A stretch of 64,000 bases of DNA from Margaritifera margaritifera (GCA_029931535.1 JAQPZY010000646.1:186001-250000); one strand, 5' to 3'. Positions 11,197 through 23,430 are shown, counted from the stretch's first letter. Notes: a model not told the origin generated them from the letters alone. Numbers and translations are program-made.

Positions 11197-12515
11197 AATG
11201 AAAGCAATTTTTAAAATTAAACTTCTGAATTAAAGACATTTTCATGTGATAAGTTGTTACTTTACAATTCAGTTGCATTGTATGTGCTTAACAGAGTCAG
11301 ATGTTTAAAGTTGCATTTTATATTTTCAATGGGTATTTAAATTATAACTTAAAGTAGACAACAAAGTGGTTTTTGATGGCTCTGTATCCTCTCCAGAAGT
11401 TGTCAAGCTCTCTCTCAGAGTGCAGTAACCAGCTTGTGCTTCCAACCCTGTTTGGCATAAATTGTGATGTCTAGAGCAGCAAATGACCTCTTTAGATTAC
11501 TTCTGTGGAGGGGACTGTTGTGGTAGAAACAATACAGTCCAGTCAAAAGAGTGTTCATCTTTGTGTAATAGGCGTTTCTTTTCACTACATCTTTATATGC
11601 CAACTCAAGCCAGTGTGCAAAGCAGTGGATACCCTGTAATGTTGGTTGGATGTTTTTCAGTTTAGCTACAACTCCAGTATTTTTGCCAATCATTACACTT
11701 GCTCTGTCACTACCAAATGCAACAATCTTATTCTGCCAATTAGTAATTCCAGCATTATCCAGTGCAGTTGTGATCACCTTCAGGATCCCTTCAACATCTG
11801 CCTTCTCTACACTGTCAATTACCAGGAACAATGATTTAACCTGTCCTTCTTTGCAAATTCTTATATATACAATTTCCTTCTCCTGAATTGAACTGTCTGT
11901 GCATCCATCGCACACTACTGAAAGAAACCCTGCTTCATTCACGCTTTTCAAAAATTTCTGCCTTTTACTTTCATCCATGTAGTGAGCAAATGTCACAACC
12001 TGTTTATCATTCCTGTAAGTCTCTCCAACATCAACCCCTTTTCTCTCATCTAGCTGACACATCCATATAAAATCAGTAAATGGTCTCCGGTTCTTTACGA
12101 TTGCATGTGCATTTCTAAACAAATTAATGAGCCGGTCAAACACATTCCGATTTAAAATTTCCAACATCTTACCAGCCGTAGACTCTTCTGGCGATATCTG
12201 CATAGCTGCTCTTCTCCATGAATTCTTTTTGTGTTGCTCACAGTTTCCATGTGCGATTACTGATTCAATTTTAAAGTTCGAACAACCCACAACGAAAGTG
12301 GATTTTTCTCTGTCTGTTTTTGCGAACTCTGTACACCAATTACACCGCATAACGTTATTATCATCATCATAATTCAGCCATTCTCTGTCTTTTCTCCATG
12401 TGTACTGGAACGTTTGTTTATGCTTTTCCCTACCATAAGAATTATTCCTCTCTTTGATGTAATTTTCATTAAACTTTTGCTTTTTTCCGGTGGTTGATCA
12501 CCTTCTACAAATTCC
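9570..12515 (-). pseudogene. ZNF862-like hAT transposase, multi-exon, frameshifted
   Basis: Minus-strand order: a TTF/BED-like finger start (QTFQYTWRKDREWLNYDDD, near 12440-12375) with C-x2-C (CNWC) just after; the catalytic RNase H-fold region in the long open frame 12350-11415 (311 codons) with SVVCDGCTDSS, GSDRASVMIGK and HCFAHWLELAYKD; a frame change near 11410 inside a GA run, after which the reading continues as FWRGYRAIKNHF; an exon at about 11022-10830 with a clean CAG acceptor (KGFLKMMKEPATLKLMLFM); pieces near 10590-10490 and 10440-10295; an exon 10115-9991; and a last exon near 9740-9570 with the dimerisation motif SADAERGFSEMKVVKSDWRS. The order matches the family throughout. A frameshift near 12500 in an A-run removes the N-terminus. 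It is a dead gene, but one whose exon structure is still readable. Confidence 0.8.
11131..11190. repeat. (AT)n microsatellite
   Basis: About 60 bp of uninterrupted AT repeats lie between two exons of the hAT transposase remnant. Confidence 0.98.
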
Positions 12516-13299
12516 ACATTTTTCCTGTCTTGAAAAGGGGGAATTAGAGCCTCATTTTGAAATACAAGAAGTCAAATCCCAGTTGTTTTATCTCTCTAGG
12601 GGTTAGTTGAATCTTAGAGATGTACAGAATTAGCTTTGTGAAAATTTGAACCTTGTTTTGAAATACGAGACGTTAAATCCAATTGTTCTAACCCTCTAGG
12701 GGATTTACGCATTTAGTTCTGAGAGAACTTAGGCATTGTCCGATCATTCAGATTTTTGAAAATTACCTATGATAGCGTAAACAAACACCGACTATTGACA
12801 ACTGAAACTTACTAGCCCATCGGACTATTAACATGAAAGTTACTAGTCCAACAGGAAGTTTACTAGCCTCGGGCTAGCGGAGTACCAATTATTTCGAGCC
12901 CTGCACTAAAGAATATTGTTCCCTGGTGCCTCGGTAGTGGTGCCACTAAAGAACATTGTCCCCGGGTGCCTTGAAACCTTGTGCCTCCTCTGAGTATATC
13001 ATCCAGTAAAACTTCTAAAATCTGTGCAACTATACATATTTTCACTGTGCTTACATATAAAATTTGCCATGATTATTTGTTATTTTTGTTGGCATAATTA
13101 GATTTATGCAGTGCTTTCTTTTCCACATCTTAAAGGACATGCTACATATGTGATGAAAAGCTAGCCTGCTAATCAGAAAAAAAATGGTTTGTGAATGAAG
13201 GCTAATATGACAATAGCTGTCTGAATAAACTGGTTAATTAACCTCTCTGTATGTGGAGAAATGAAAAATCCAGTGAGATAAACTGTAGTCATAGTGATG

Positions 13300-13890
13300 C
13301 AGGCTTTTCACCTAAAGATTTGTTATGATGTGCAGTTTATTCTTTGGAGGTACTGATCAGACCTCCAAAATGGCCCACATGGTAGCCATTCTGAAAATCT
13401 TGTTATAGCGACCAAAAGGGTGCAGGTTTGAATCCTGCCATCAGATCAACCTTGGTTGGCTTCCTGGTGTGTCCTTGGGCAAGGCACTTTACTCCATTTG
13501 CCTTGGCATTTGTGTTGCTGTGCTGTAAACACCAAATAAGACCAATCACTCACCTTAACATATGTTCATACAAACATGGTGTTTTCATGAAAAGACTTCT
13601 TAGGATATATTTAGTTGGTCCTAAATCAAAATGGTGCTTATCAGACCTCCAGTATGGCTGCCCTGGTGGCCAGCTTGAAATTTGTGTTACAGCTGCTTTC
13701 CTGAACAGATGGTCCAAAATAAATGGTGCTTAGATCAGACTACAAACATGATAGTCATGGCAACCATCTTGAAGATCTTATCATTACTCCTCTTTAAGGT
13801 TGGGTGCATCGACATGGAGTTATCACCAAAACACTTCTCACTATACATGTATGTAGTTAATACTAGTTGGTCCTAAATAAAAATGATGCC
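13300..13890 (+). repeat. Tandem core repeats of the hairpin-ended element (copy G)
   Basis: The recurring unit contains AGTTGGTCCTAAAT, AAAATGGTGCT, a CCAATATGGC-like segment, CATCTTGAAAATCTTGTTAT and GTTTTCAC(C)AAAAGACTTCT. Here about four degraded units remain, one split by a SINE. Neither the AGCTCT head nor the AGTCCC tail is visible, so this is a fragment. Confidence 0.7.
13405..13545 (+). repeat. tRNA-derived SINE, sense orientation, nested in repeat copy G
   Basis: A B-box-like GGTTTGAATCC at 13426 follows a degraded A box, and downstream comes the tail CTTGGGCAAGGCACTTTACTC with GCCTTGGCATT. The SINE interrupts a core-repeat unit (CATTCTGAAAATCTTGTTAT before, CATGGTGTTTTCATGAAAAGA after), so it inserted after the array formed. 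Confidence 0.65.
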
Positions 13891-15050
13891 AGTGTGATTT
13901 CCCAAAATTGGAATATGTATAATACCTGCCAGATCATGACATGTCATCCGAAAAACAATTGTTAATTCCCCCCCCCCCCCATCATGTTTATAAAACATAA
14001 TTTCCCTGTGAGATCTACCCTTAATCTGTAGACTGTATAACCAGCAAACATTCATGATTTGCATAGTTTGTTTTTTAATTGTCCAAGACATGATTATAAG
14101 GTAAGGGCAGTCAGAAATAAAAATCCACCACTCAACAGATTACTTAAATGACTGACAATAGCAAAGGTGATTTTATGTTTGCTATTCCTTTGAGCACTGC
14201 TGTGGTAGAGCCCATTAGGCTAATTTACAAAGGTAAAGTACACAAGTGGAAAAATCCAATTCATCTGAAGTTTGGTAAATTGGAGATGTATGTTGAAGAA
14301 ATAAAAGTTATTACACATCATTGCCTTTTAATGAAACTGTTTAAACCATCTTAAAGATTATTGACTAGCAATGTTTCTTTTAAGTTGTTGGATTTTACTC
14401 CATACATAAAATGAAAACATTATTTTATAGTTGGAATGGTAAAGCTAGCAGTGACGAATTGTGATTCATTTTTGAAGTCAAATGCATAACTGCCAGATCA
14501 CAACATGTCTAGCGAAAAGCATGATTTTTGACACACCCCTCCCCTAACATAGTTGAGTTTTGTCAAACATGATTTCCAGTAAATTAAAAAAAAAAAAAAG
14601 AGACCTTTCTTGACACTGCGATATATGCCTGTAACCTGTTGCCTGTATATATGTAAGTAGTAAACAGTCATGATTAGTATAGCTTCATGCTTAATACTAA
14701 AAGTAGTCACAGATAAGCAAACACCATTCCAGATTTACTTAATTGATTGATAGTAGCTAATGATTTTGCATTTGTGTTCCTTTGAGCACTGCTGTGGGAG
14801 AGCCCATTTAAGCTAATTTACATTGGTAAATTAGACCAAGTGGAACCATCTGTTTTGTTTGAAGTTTGGTAAGTCAGTGATGCGTGTTGAGGAAACAAAA
14901 GTAATTATGCATCATTGCCTGTAATGAAAATGTTTAAGTAATCTTTATTCAAGATTATTGTCTAGTTGATACTACTTTGAAGTCCGATTTTACTCCATAC
15001 ATGAAATGCAAAGCATGAATATTTCAGTAATTAAAATGGTAAAGCTAGCA
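13885..15050. repeat. Direct tandem duplication of about 580 bp
   Basis: Two neighbouring segments (about 13885-14455 and 14465-15050) share the same order of words: CTGCCAGATCA, a C-rich run, TCCTTTGAGCACTGCTGTGG, AATTTACA..GGTAAA, GATTTTACTCCATACAT and AATGGTAAAGCTAGCAGTG. The copies have diverged by point changes and small gaps. The function is unknown and no coding frame is conserved between them. Confidence 0.75.
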
Positions 15051-15059
15051 GTGTGTTAG

Positions 15060-16375
15060 TGTGATCCATTTTTGAAGGCAAATGTTGAAACTCCAAGAAG
15101 GATTAGCCCAGCAAAACTAAATTTCTGAACTCTGGGTTGACAGAGTTTGATTTTGTGAAGCTCAGCTGGAAGGGGAGCATTTTTATACTTTTCACATACT
15201 GCAAACACCATATCAACATTAAGTTGTGACATCTGACGACATAGCAACAACACTCTGCATCTGGGCAGATGCAGAAAGAGTAATTTCAATGCTTAGAAAA
15301 ATTCATTAAGATCTTGGAGAAAGTTTGATCAACAATACCGTCCAGTCATTAATGAGTGCAAAGATGAACACTAATGACACTTACATCACTGTTAAACCCT
15401 CCAATGAACTATTGAGAGCAGCAAAGTCAGCAGCTATAAAGTTATTCTGTATTCCACAGTCCAGTGGATTTTAAACACATAAACTTTGTATATTTTTTTT
15501 AAAATGTCTGTGTCATTGTTATAATGTGAGTGTGTGCACATGTGTGTGTGTGTTGCTGATATATGACAATGCTAAGTCTGCCAGCTATTTTTTGTTTGGA
15601 AGCGTATGAAATACTTCAGAGAAAACTTTTTCTTTTATTCATGTTTGAGTTTCCAGTCATTTTCTGTAGGCTTATATATGTAGACAGCTTATTTCTCAAT
15701 TGTACATCATTGCTTGCTTGGGTAGCGCACTTACCCCACTGTGACCCTGAGATCACAGAACACACTTTTCCCTTTTTTGAATCTCAAAAACCCTCCACCA
15801 CTGTCTGTAAGGTTGGCAGGTATGCAGATGTTGAAACACATCTGTGGTTCAGGGAATGATGAGCTGTCTTTGAAGCTAGCTAAGCTCAGAAAAACTAAAT
15901 TTCATAACTCCCGGTTGATGGAGTTTGACTTTGAGAAGCTCAGCAGCAAGGGGGAGCATTTTATACTTTTCATGTATTGCAGACACTATATCGACATTAG
16001 TCATTCTGGAGTAATGTACATGTATATGACAGCCATTGACATAGCAACACAACCCTGCATCAGGGAAGATCTGAAAGAACACTTTAATGGTTAGAAAAAT
16101 TCACCAAGATCTTATGGAAAGTTTGAACAACAGTACCATACACTCTGTAATGAGTGCAGAGATGAACAGTAATTACACTTGCATCACCTTCAAACCCTCC
16201 AATGAACTATTTAGATTAGCAAAGTAAGCAACCACAAGTTAATACTGTATTCCACGGTCAAATGGATTTTAAAGATTTTTTTTTTTATTTAATGTTTGTG
16301 TGGTTGTGATTAGATTGTGTGTATGTGCTGATGATATATGACAATTCTAAGCCTACTAGTTGTATTTTGTTTTAC
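15060..16375. repeat. Direct duplication of about 500 bp with a 280-bp spacer
   Basis: The segments 15105-15600 and 15888-16375 share AACTAAATTTC, GAGTTTGA(C/T)TTTG, GAAGCTCAGC, TTTTATACTTTTCA, AGAAAAATTCA, AACCCTCCAATGAACTAT, ATTCCAC and GATATATGACAAT(G/T)CTAAG in order. The start of the first (GATCCATTTTTGAAGG near 15061) also matches the end of the preceding duplication, so the 13.9-16.4 kb stretch may be one complex array. It ends in a 13-bp C-run and an A-run at 16374-16399. Confidence 0.75.
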
Positions 16376-17626
16376 CCCCCCCCCCCCAAAAAAAAAATTT
16401 ACATTTCTAAAAATGTAAAGATAATGAAGTGGAAAAAGCTTTAGCTATGAAAAATATCGTAACGGGCAATTCTCCCAAACAGATGCCCATACTGACCTAC
16501 ATTTACAATAATCCAAAAAACCCACTTTTTCATACAGTTTTATACAAATTAGCTTTATCTCAGTATTGATTAAGTTTTGGCCCCTTATTGTAAGAGTAGT
16601 TAATCTGTTGGAATGTCAAGTGTCATTGATATATATTTCATAAAGACTTATTAAAGTCTAATGTTTTCTTGTTGGAAAAAGGGTGAGAAATAACTATTCT
16701 TTGTCACTGAATTTCATGCTTTTTTCAAAATGTATGAATTTGCCCTTGACATATTTGATGGGTCTTGATATTGACAATATGTGGGTGAAGTAGGACTATT
16801 GAGTTTCTAATATGTGTGTAGAAATTGATGAGAAAGTGAGTATTTCTTGTGCTTTTTCTGACATTAGTGCTCAAAGACCATTTTTTTTCAGACACAGGCC
16901 CAGGAAAAGTGACTTTAAAAGGATCACTTGCCCCACACAACATTGAAATTGCTATACTTTAAATTAAAAAAAAGAAACATAAAAGTGGTTTAAATTGACT
17001 CGTTTTTTTTGTGTTTATTTGCCTGTCAAATTAGTGTACTTGAGGAAAAAATGGTGTGTGACTTTGAATATTACAGTTATGATTAAACTTAAGTAACAGA
17101 AGTTTTTTCTTCAGGTCCTGATGTAGTAAACCAGTACTTACTACCAACATGTGTTATGCTTTACATTGTTTTCAACATTTATGACTGACTTTGTTCATTG
17201 AAATTTTGATTCCACTTGACTTAAAGCAGTGTTTTCCTCCAGCCCCTGATATCAACTAGTGTCCAAGTATGCATCAATGTAATGTTCTGACAGACTGGAT
17301 CAGAAGAGTAGATGTTCATAAGCATTTAAGGTGTGTGCTTCTTTAAACAGTTTCATTTTATACTTCTCTTGTAGAGGAGCTCACAGCTAACATGATTTCC
17401 AACAATTACAGTTTTTGCATGTTCAGGTGTGGAATCATTATGGCATACAACTCTGCTCTGGGATCTCTGACTGCACATCTTCAGCTTTGTCTTCCATTTG
17501 CTGTTTGTGTATTTGATCATGATCTATAAGGAGGAGTATATGGGTGACTTGGGGTAGTTTTGTTTCCTGAACACTGCAAAACCATGACATGTTGCTTGAT
17601 TGAAGTTGAAATCAGTAAAAACAATA

Positions 17627-18717
17627 CAGTGAAACCCCGCTATAACGCAAATTCGGATATAACGCGATCGTGGCGTGGCTCCCAAAATTTCATATATTCA
17701 TTCGCACATGAAATTTTTTTTTCTTCAAAGTATGAGAAATAGTGTATAAAATGTGTATATTACAGTATCATTTTGGGGAAGAGATCATGTATCAATTCGA
17801 GTATATTACGTTTGTGGCGTGGTTCCTGAAATTGTATATACATGTACATGTATTTTTCTCGTACACAGAAAAAAATATTTTTTTTTAAGTACGAGAAATA
17901 GTGTATAAAAAGTTTATTATCATTTTGGGGAAGAGATCACGTATGAATTCGATAGTGGTGTGGCTTCTGAAATTTAACAATTTCACCAATTTCCTTGAAG
18001 TGCTATGCCAAAATAAACATTATCGGAAATGTTACTTATTACTGATCCTTGAGTAAAGCCAGTAAGCCTTCTTTGTGTTTGTCTTCAATTCATTCTGTGT
18101 ACAATCATTGCTCAAACAATAGCCGACATGTGTTTCTTCTTTAACTGCATACACAACCGAGGATCAGACAATGTGGTGGTTGATAAAAGATTATCACGAT
18201 TTAATAAACACCAAAAAACATAAGCCGCCAACAGGTGCGCTGGACTTCAGTTCATCCTGTATACAATCATTGCGCAAACAATAGCCGACTTATGTTTCTT
18301 CTTTAACTGCATACACAACCAAGCACCAGACAATGTGGTGGTCGATCAAAGATTGTCATATGTGGGTGCTTATGTAGAGACTGAGCTTGGGCGGCAAGAT
18401 CAAAGATTGTCATATGTGGGTGCTTATGTAGAGACTGATCTTGGGTGGCAAGATCACAGGGAGTTCATATAACCACTCTCTGTTACTTGGCACTGAACAA
18501 GTATTAAACTCGTGGCTCAATCAAAGGGTTGTCATGTGGGAAAACAAAGACAGGTCAATATCAGATAGTAAACGGTGTTGATACCCTACATTAGATGTGT
18601 ATACGTTGTTCTCTGAATAAAGTAAAATATAGTAAAACCCCGCAATAACGCGACCCCGCTTTTTCCGCGATTGAATTTTATGGACCCCAATTATCGCGTT
18701 ATAGCGGAGTTTCACTG
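17627..18717. mobile_element. pogo/Tigger-like element with TA target duplication, non-autonomous
   Basis: The left end is CAGTGAAACCCCGCTATAAC preceded by TA; the right end is the inverse (GTTATAGCGGAGTTTCACTG) followed by TA. These are typical pogo/Tigger-group Tc1/mariner ends. The interior holds no recognised transposase but several direct duplications: about 150 bp (GTGGCGTGGCTCC..., 17670-17990), about 130 bp (ACAATCATTGC..., 18100-18345) and an almost exact 61-bp pair (ATTGTCATATGTGGGTGCTT, 18347-18465). The right end also contains an internal end-like sequence at 18631, so 18631-18717 by itself forms a hairpin with the same inverted repeat. Confidence 0.75.
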
Positions 18718-19071
18718 TAGTTTCAAGTTTCATAATTAGTTCATGTCATACTGCAGTGAATGCATCACAGTTACAGGAAAGACCCACTCTGTATATCAAT
18801 GGAATCAGCAGCTATCAACTTTTTGAATTAAATGGATTAAAATACAATGTAATTATCTCATGTTACTTTAAGGATGAAAAACATTGTTTTGGATGTTTTT
18901 ATAAGTCACTAATTCTCTAGTTTAGCTCAAGTCAAACAATTGCATGGGTACTGCTCTGTATATTTAACCAGTGTTGCATTACCTTGTAAGTGTGAACAAG
19001 GGACTGTTCAGTCTTACTCATGAAGGATAAATGATCACTAATTATAGGTAACTTGATAGCTTTCAATACCA

Positions 19072-19072
<1 letters not shown>

Positions 19073-19163
<91 letters not shown>
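19073..19163. repeat. (TA)n-(GA)n microsatellite
   Basis: About 28 TA units are followed directly by about 18 GA units. Long apparent minus-strand proteins of Tyr-Ile and Ser-Leu here are artefacts of the repeat. Confidence 0.98.
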
Positions 19164-19168
<5 letters not shown>

Positions 19169-19556
19169 CATACATTTTTGACATTGGCAATAACTGCAAA
19201 TAGAAGTGTTGCATAGAAGCAAACCAACTGTTTCTAAACACATGTATTGCAACCAAAATATACATGACTCTTTTGAAATTACTTTTCCAAATACACAAGT
19301 GACATAAATATGTTGATTCTTCAGTTGGTATTTAATTGTAAATCTAGCTGACATCGTGGTCTTTCTGTGTGTAGATCTCAAGCATTGGCTGTTCAAATGT
19401 CAATCAGTAATGTCTACCAGCTCCCTGCACCTTCTTTATTGTGGTGTTTGCTAAGTACTTACCCTCTACTTCAGAGCTTCAATGCGGAGTGAGTGTGGAG
19501 GGGATTAATTACTCCACTGTGATGGGTGGAGAAATAAAAAGCAACATGAGCTATAC

Positions 19557-21104
19557 TGTATCTAGTTGGATAAAAATGAAAATGATGCTGATTAACATGG
19601 AATTTAATGGCCATGGTATCCATCTTAACAAACTTGCTATCACTTCTTCTGATGAATGGATGGTCTTGTCCATATGGCGTTTTCACCAAAAGACTTCCTA
19701 TTATATGTAAATGGTACAAGTATAAAATACAACATGGACACAATGGTGGCCATCTTGACAATTTTGTTATTCCTACTTTTCATGAATGGATGGTCATATC
19801 AATATGGAGTTTTGTCTAGAATACTTATGATATCTAGTTGGTACTAAATGAAAATGGTGCTATTCTGACCTCCAACATGATGGCCATAGTGCCCAACTTG
19901 AAAATCTTGTTATCACTGCTTGTCTTGAAGGGATGGTTGTATTGATATGGAGTTTTCACTAAAACACATGCCACTATATGTAGTTGGTCCTAAATGAAAA
20001 TGACACTAATTTGTATTCCCAAATTTGACAAATATCTTAACAGCCATGTCCCCTAAACATGTGGCCTTAATGACATTAAAGAAAAACACCCACTTTTTTC
20101 TTCCAATATATAATTGTTCCATTATTAAAATGATGTTGATTTAACCTTCAAAAAATAGTTGCCACAACAGTCATCCTGAAAATCTTTGTATGGCTATTTC
20201 TTCTGAACAGATGGTTATATTGATATGGTATTTTCATTAAAACATATAGTAACATGTAGCTGGTTCTGAATGAAAATAGTGCTCGTCAGACATCAAACAT
20301 GCCACCTTTTGTGACCATCTAAAAAATCTTATAACTACACCTCTTGCATGAATGGTGGTATCGACATGGAGTTTTGATTAAAACACTTCTTGCAATATTT
20401 AATCAGTTATTAATGAAAATGATGCAGATCTAACCACCAGCATATCTGCATTGACCTTCGGGTTAACTCAGAGGTCATGGCTTGGATTCTTGTACTTCAT
20501 TGAACTTATGAACACAGTGACTTGTACCATACAAGTGAAGTTTGACCAGACTTTGTATTAGTTGCATTCCAATGATAGTCAGCACTCAAGCATTAACTTT
20601 AAGGTCAGAGGTACTTGTATTGTCTCAGACTTTTTGTTGTACTGGCTTGTGAGATTGATAGTTCAAACAAGTGTGAATGGATGAAACCCAGTTTGTGGAT
20701 ATATCTGAAGAATGCCTTGAATAATACTACTTAAGTAATTTTGTTTTTCGTCCAAGAATATTAATTATATATTTTTTAACCAAAACTAGCATGTGGGTAT
20801 ATCTTGACATTATCTGAGACAAGCTCAGTGATCTTCTTTTTGATGATATCAGATTCAAGGTCAAAAGTCATGACACAAAATTTTGTAATGCACTTATAAG
20901 TATCTTGTGAACATGTTAACTCAGACATGTAAGAAAATATTTTTGTTACCATATTTGCTATGTTGGAGTTTTTCAAGAATATCAGAGATGGCATGAGTAC
21001 TCAGCAGTTAAAAAAAATACATAGAAGAAATGGACTCATTCTTTGATTCCTGGAAATTCTTTTTGACCAGTAGAGTGTAAGTCCCTCTGAGGGACTCTTG
21101 AATT
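19557..21104 (+). mobile_element. Hairpin-ended tandem-repeat element, copy E (left end missing)
   Basis: About seven core units (CATCTTGACAATTTTGTTAT-type, GGTTTTCAC-type) run from 19557 to 20450, followed by unique sequence and the right-end domain: AATATCAGAGATGG, ACTCAGCAGTTAA, TTCCTGGAAATTC, CCAGTAGAG, then the hairpin AGTCCCTCTGAGGGACT (21080-21096) and CTTGAATTG. The unique 20450-21000 part is shared with copy F at 49740-50390. The right end is only about 80 bp upstream of host exon 2. Confidence 0.75.
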
Positions 21105-21182
21105 GTTTATGAACCACTTTGTCAGGTATTGGGAAAAATTTTACTTTGTTTTCCAGTCATGATATATTTGGCTTTTATTTAG

Positions 21183-21432
21183 GGTACTGAAGAGGAATGT
21201 TTCGACTCTGCAACTGGAGCATGGTTCATAAATAATATTTATGAAGGGGGAAGACAGCGCAGAATTAGAGCAGACCCAGAGGTGTCTCAAGTGCTAGAAG
21301 AGGCTTACCAGAAAGAAAAGAAGGTTGCTTCCTTCCAGGACAAAGATACTAAATCCAGCATCAAAGCCAACTTGGAAACTAACCTCCTTTATGTGGAAGG
21401 CATTCCCACTCCACATACCTTTTTAGAGAGAG
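21183..21432 (+). CDS. Host gene, exon 2
   Basis: This 250-bp exon lies between a clean acceptor (GGCTTTTATTTAG) and a donor (GAGAG|GTACTT). It is fully open in one frame, encoding an acidic and basic segment with FDSATGAWFINN, RADPEVSQVLEEAYQKEK and NLLYVEGIPTPHTF. It starts in phase 0, fitting exon 1, and ends with one extra base, fitting exon 3. No family was recognised; the charged region may be helical. It is the best-supported exon of the gene. Confidence 0.65.
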
Positions 21433-22900
21433 GTACTTTGACTTTACTTCTCATCATTTCTCAGTTAGATTAAAAATGAATTTGTGAATGTTGCAAAAGT
21501 TACCTTGAGTATTTTCAAGTAATGGTGGTGTTTTTCTGTGCATTCTGAAAATAGTCGCTATTGTTTAAATAGGAACAGCTATCCAGTATTAGCTCATATT
21601 GGACATATGATACTGAACAGTTGCAAACAATGCACATTATTTACAGATATCACTTCTGAGACAGACCTGGCTCAGGTGTCAATAATTTATCATTAACATA
21701 TCTCTACTCCATGTACTTGCTTCAGACATTTGTGTTAATCAGATAGTTCCATTTCTCTCCTTCATACTGATGATATTCATTTATTTATTTGCAAAATGCC
21801 TTGATGGTGTTCCATTGTGTTCTCATTCATCAACCTTCCAGATACTTTAGTTATCTCCCTTGCCAGTTTTATTACTCTATGATATGAGCAGACCAAATGT
21901 AATAAATTTAAATCACTGATAAATATTTACAATATTTTACAAAAGACATACATGCACCAAAAATAGATTTACATCAGCAAAATATATTGTGATATTGACC
22001 TTAGGGAAGATTTTCAGTTTTCTTTTATTTTCATATCCGTGAAAACTAGACTTAATTAGGAATTGTTTTTTTAAATATAGAAACAATCTTTGTTATCTGC
22101 ATGCTGATTATACCTAACTTAATTGCAAATTCTTTACTTTGCAAAAGAGAAATCATATATGAGCTCCACTTTTATTGCTTTTTTTTTCAAGGGGAGGTAA
22201 ATTATACTGTAAAAAAAATAGTAAAATGATCCAGGTCATGCTATGCAGTTGAATGACATTGGAATTTTAGTAAAACTTGTAACATGCTAAAGCTATTTTT
22301 GAGATGTGTAGTTCGATTGTGGTTGCATGTTGCTGATAAAATCAAGGTAGCTTTATATTCTGTCAAGTCATATTATGACTGAATTTCTCCTTTTCCATAA
22401 CTCATATAATTTGAAGGATTCATGATCAGAATTTGGATTACAGTTTATTTTATCATCAGTTCTTATTACAACAACATCATCTTAAAATCTTTCCTAATCA
22501 CACATCAAAATTTGAACTTAATCCAATGAATTGTTTTGGAATTTTTCAGGCTCAAAGGTACAATATATTGTTTACACTTTAGTCTAATTTATTGTTGGAC
22601 TTGATGCCAGTTTTTGCCATTATATGTTTGCCTGTATTATGTAATACTTTGCAGTCACTCACACCAGACAGCTGTTGACCTGGCTATGGGTAAAGAGATA
22701 AAGAGGTTTGGTGCTAAATAAGGTTGATTTTTTACTGTGAAGGTGTTAATTAGTTAAGATCCTTTCAAAATGAGTACTAAATCACACACAAAAATAAAAA
22801 TCTTTATTCAAATAATTTAGGACATGGGCCCAAGTCACAAATGAGGATATATAATAATAACAATATAGCTTGCCAGAGCATATGATGGCATGATATTTAT
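21433..22900. other. Intron 2, first part: no gene seen
   Basis: AT-rich unique sequence without recognised repeats or coding remnants. Confidence 0.5.
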
Positions 22901-22904
22901 CCAG

Positions 22905-23430
22905 CTAGTCAGTCTGGTTTTGGTTTCTGCACAATAACTTTAGTAGTTCTAGATGATGACCCTTTGTGAGACTTTGTTGATGGCTTGCACTTTTGAGTGA
23001 AAAAAGAATCTTGTCTATTTTTGACTCAGATGGTCAAATGACAAAGTCACAGTGATTCAAAGAAGAAAAACAGTTTTAAAAAAACGACACAAAAGACATT
23101 TGTTCTAGACCACATACCTTGACCAGACTCTGTGGATGGCTTATTTTCAGAAGGAAACCTATTGATTTTAGATTCATAAGGTTTTATTTTCAGGGTCACA
23201 GTGAATCAAAGAAAAAAGGTTTCTATACAATAACTTGAGCCGTGATCCAACTTTGTGATTGGCATGCACTTGGGATATCAAAGAAACATTTTAGTTTGGG
23301 TATGAAAAGGTCAAAGTTTAAGGTAACTTAAATAAAGAAAAAAGTTTCCACAATCAGTTTTCTTCTGGACCATCAACCTTACCTAAACTTTTTTGATAAG
23401 GTCCTGATCATTGTAACACAACATTGGTGT
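22905..23430 (+). repeat. Tandem repeat core of the GGTTTCTGCACAATAA family
   Basis: About four diverged units of roughly 115 bp share GGTTTCTGCACAATAACTTTA, a GACTTTGTTGATGGCTTGCAC-like word and GGTCA..GTCACAGTGA. The same family forms the longer array at 26540-27520. Confidence 0.7.

Larger units (their letters stand above)
9075..12903 (-). mobile_element. hAT transposon, ZNF862-like, about 3.8 kb
   Basis: The left end reads TAGGGCTTGAATTTT and the right end, on the minus strand, CAGGGCTCGAAATAATT; this pair is a hAT terminal inverted repeat. Inside both ends the words ACTAGTCC and GGACTAGT recur as subterminal repeats (9125-9170 and 12800-12880). The element encloses a broken multi-exon transposase on the minus strand. 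I see no exact 8-bp target duplication (CGTTACTA on the left, CACTAAAG on the right), so the ends have decayed or the left boundary is off by a few bases. Confidence 0.75.
8701..21182 (+). other. Intron 1 of the host gene (about 12.5 kb)
   Basis: The intron starts GTATGT and ends TTTTATTTAG. It contains a hAT element, SINEs, segmental tandem duplications, a pogo-like element and a hairpin-ended repeat element, each listed separately. The parts not covered by those entries (8701-9074, 12904-13300, 16376-17626, 18718-19072, 19164-19556) show no gene. A near-duplicate of 38 bp (CACTAAAGAAT...GGTGCC) occurs at 12904-12968. Confidence 0.5.

Noticed and set aside
16374..16399. C-run plus A-run resembling the DIRS extremity (ACCCCCC..AAAAAA)
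   Set aside because: The adjoining sequences do not match any DIRS terminal repeat, so it is likely a simple homopolymer.
18932..19396. Minus-strand open frames of 86 and 154 codons with Ser-Leu and Tyr-Ile runs
   Set aside because: They are produced by the (TA)n-(GA)n microsatellite and have no unique motifs.
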